DNA from: Singulisphaera sp. GP187
GTDB taxonomy: Bacteria > Pseudomonadota > Gammaproteobacteria > Burkholderiales > Burkholderiaceae_C
Assembly: GCA_943327965.2 (NCBI GenBank)
Contig: CALPYQ020000038.1
Span: forward strand, 1 to 8,905
DNA: 8,905 bases
Direction of reading: 5' to 3'
Shown here: positions 7,215 to 8,905 of the stretch, in pieces
Layout: every line of letters starts with the position of its first letter
Numbering within the stretch: position 1 is the first letter of the stretch
Position numbers and translations under genes: made by a program
Notes under the pieces: generated by a model
The model's input: only the letters and a program-made list of their open reading frames with translations
The model's database searches: none
What the model was told of the DNA's origin: nothing

Positions 7215-8099
7215 ATGAATGATTTTTGGATCACCTTTGCCCAACTCACTGTCAATGGCATTGCGGTAGGCGCCATCTATGCTTTGGTTGCCTTGGGTTT
7301 GGTATTGATTTACAAAGCCACCGAAGTCCTCAACTTTGCCCATGGTGATCTCTTGGTGGTGTCGGCATTTGCTGCGTGGGGCATGATCACGGTCTGGACA
7401 TTTCCATTTTGGCTGGCCCTGCTGGTGGCAGTGGGGGGTGTGGCTTTGTTTGCCTATGCTTTAGATGCCTTCATCATTCGGCGCATTGCGGGACAGCCTC
7501 AATTTGCCGGTGTGATGTTGACCATTGCACTGGCGTTCATGATTCGAGGAGCCGTCAGCATGCTGTTTGGGCCTGAATCGCGCAATTACGCGACACCGTG
7601 GTCCAACCAAAGCACACAAATTGCGGGCCTGTCAGTGGCCAACCTTCAGCTGGTTATTTTGGGCACGGCCATGCTGGTCACTGTCGTCTTGTTTTTGTTC
7701 TTTCGCTACACCCTGTTGGGTGTGGCCATGCAAGCGGCTTCGCAAAACCAACTGGCTGCGTACTTGAACGGCGTTCGCGTGAAGCGCGTCAATTCTTTGG
7801 TTTGGGCATTGGGCGGTGTCACGGCGGCTTTTGCGGGCGTCTTGTTGGCGCCTATCACCATGGTGGACATCAGCCTTTGGTTTGTCACGCTTAAAGCTTT
7901 ATCGGCATTGGTTCTGGGTGGCTTTGGCAGTATTCCGGGCGCCATTGTGGGCGGACTTTTAATTGGCTTGATTGAACAATACGCAGGGGTCTACATGCCC
8001 GACGGCACCAAAGACATTGTGGCGTATTTGGTGCTGATTGGTGTCTTGATTGTGCGACCCCACGGCTTGTTGGGCGAAGCCCATGGCCGCCGCGTTTGA
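7215..8099 (+). CDS. livH: Branched-chain/hydrophobic substrate ABC transporter permease LivH
   Basis: A 294-residue inner-membrane permease, one of the two channel-forming subunits of a LivKHMGF-type importer (hydrophobic amino acid uptake family). Signs are the N-terminal GIAVGAIYALVALGL segment, VLNFAHGDL (38-46), the cytoplasmic loop contacting the ATPase, ALVLGGFGSIPGAIVGG (231-247), and the terminal RPHGLLGE (281-288). Eight or so membrane segments and the usual length of about 290 agree. Transporters of this family import leucine-type amino acids, but many in proteobacteria carry aromatic or other hydrophobic carboxylates, such as the coumarate importer of Rhodopseudomonas. The gene begins 12 bases after the thiolase, so it likely belongs to the same operon and imports the pathway's substrate (inference). 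ATPase and binding-protein genes would be expected downstream of the window. Confidence 0.95.
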   Translation: MNDFWITFAQLTVNGIAVGAIYALVALGLVLIYKATEVLNFAHGDLLVVSAFAAWGMITVWTFPFWLALLVAVGGVALFAYALDAFIIRRIAGQPQFAGVMLTIALAFMIRGAVSMLFGPESRNYATPWSNQSTQIAGLSVANLQLVILGTAMLVTVVLFLFFRYTLLGVAMQAASQNQLAAYLNGVRVKRVNSLVWALGGVTAAFAGVLLAPITMVDISLWFVTLKALSALVLGGFGSIPGAIVGGLLIGLIEQYAGVYMPDGTKDIVAYLVLIGVLIVRPHGLLGEAHGRRV

Positions 8100-8114
8100 T
8101 CGGAAAAAGACTTC

Positions 8115-8905
8115 ATGCGATTTGATTACCACACACGCTATCGAGAGGGCTTCGCGCTTTGGCGCAGTTCTTTCGATCGCAACATTTACATCCTTTTGGC
8201 CATCATTTTGATGGGCCTGCCTTGGGTGGCCACGCCTTTTGCCTTGGGTGAATTGGCCTACCTGTTTATCTTGTGCATCGCCAGCTTAGGCCTGATGACG
8301 CTCACCGGATTTACAGGACAAGTGTCCTTGGGGCATGCCGCTTTTGTCGCCATTGGCGCCTATGGCCATGCTTGGTTTTTGTCCAAGGGTTTGCCGCTGC
8401 CACTTTCATTGCTGCTCACCGCCATGATGAGTGCTGCCGCAGGGCTCTTGGTGGGCATTCCTGCCATTCGCGTTTCTGGCTTGTACCTGGCCATGGTCAC
8501 CATGGCCTTTGCCATCATCATTGAACAAGTGATTGGCCACTGGAGTTCAGTCACAGGGGGCTTTACGGGCTTGGCGGTCAATGATCCCAAGCTCTGGGGC
8601 TTTTCATTGTCAGGCCCCAAAACCTTTTACTACTTTTGCTTGTTCGTTCTCACCTTGGTGTTATTGGCCTTGCTCAACATCATGCGTTCTGGCACTGGCC
8701 GAGCCTTGATTGGTGTTCGCGAATCTGAGGCGGCTTCCTATGCCTTGGGTATTTCAGTCAAAGGCGTCAAGGCGGGTGCCTTTGCCTTGTCAGCGGGCAT
8801 CACAGGTTTGGCAGGCGCCTTGTTGGCGCATCATTTGAAATACCTCACGCCCGACGGCTTTACTTTGCTTTTGTCCTTGGAGTTGGTGCTCATGGTGGTG
8901 ATTGG
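8115..8905 (+). CDS. livM: Branched-chain/hydrophobic substrate ABC transporter permease LivM, 3'-truncated by window edge
   Basis: The second permease of the same Liv-type importer, open from the ATG at 8115 to the window end (263 codons plus two bases). Family marks are MTLTGFTGQVSLGHAAFVAIGAYG (61-84, split by the usual helix), IRVSGLYLAMVTMAFA (118-133), TGGFTGL (147-153), and RALIGVRESEAASYALGI (196-213) leading into KAGAFALSAGITGLAGAL (219-236), the region that meets the ATPase. The final residues SLELVLMVVI run into the expected VIGG motif cut by the edge. Family members are about 320-420 residues, so a good part is missing. The start is 15 bases after livH with a purine-rich GGAAAAAG upstream. 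It pairs with LivH as a heterodimer; LivG, LivF and a periplasmic binding protein are expected next. Confidence 0.93.
   Translation, partial: MRFDYHTRYREGFALWRSSFDRNIYILLAIILMGLPWVATPFALGELAYLFILCIASLGLMTLTGFTGQVSLGHAAFVAIGAYGHAWFLSKGLPLPLSLLLTAMMSAAAGLLVGIPAIRVSGLYLAMVTMAFAIIIEQVIGHWSSVTGGFTGLAVNDPKLWGFSLSGPKTFYYFCLFVLTLVLLALLNIMRSGTGRALIGVRESEAASYALGISVKGVKAGAFALSAGITGLAGALLAHHLKYLTPDGFTLLLSLELVLMVVI

Noticed and set aside
1..8905. Mobile elements, CRISPR arrays, tRNA/rRNA genes, terminators
   Set aside because: Reading both strands I saw no repeat array, transposase, inverted-repeat ends or structured RNA; coding sequence fills essentially the whole window.

Overview
The window looks like part of one long plus-strand operon from a proteobacterium, most likely a betaproteobacterium of the Burkholderiales/Comamonadaceae type. 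This rests on moderate GC judged by eye, the flavour of the proteins (a PaaN-type aldehyde dehydrogenase without a hydratase domain, a GGHTG-type nitronate monooxygenase homologue, a LivHM uptake system) and the very tight gene packing. The taxonomic guess is inference.

Layout, all on +: (1) 1-1107, the 3' part of a carotenoid oxygenase (RPE65/CCD/lignostilbene dioxygenase family) with all four iron-binding histidines; (2) 1120-2829, a PaaN-like aldehyde dehydrogenase; (3) 2826-3803, an FMN enzyme of the nitronate monooxygenase/2-nitropropane dioxygenase family; (4) 3800-5038, an SCP2-type thiolase; (5) 5035-6006, a polytopic DUF1295 membrane protein (steroid 5-alpha-reductase-like fold family); (6) 6003-7202, a classical thiolase; (7) 7215-8099, LivH; (8) 8115 to the window end, LivM, cut at its 3' end. 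Genes 2 to 6 are joined by four successive 4-base ATGA overlaps. The other gaps are 12, 12 and 15 bases. No gene-free stretch exceeds 15 bases, and I saw no promoter, terminator, RNA gene, repeat, mobile element or CRISPR.

Taken together the genes suggest uptake and catabolism of a hydrophobic organic acid or ketone. The oxygenase would split a conjugated C=C bond to give aldehydes, the aldehyde dehydrogenase would oxidise an aldehyde, and two thiolases of different subfamilies would release acetyl- or propionyl-CoA. The flavoenzyme and the membrane reductase-like protein would handle redox steps on double bonds, and the Liv-type ABC permeases would import the substrate. The substrate cannot be read from the sequence; apocarotenoids or other isoprenoids, stilbenoids, or steroid-like compounds are the candidates. 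Each family is known. The combination in a single coupled operon is the notable point.
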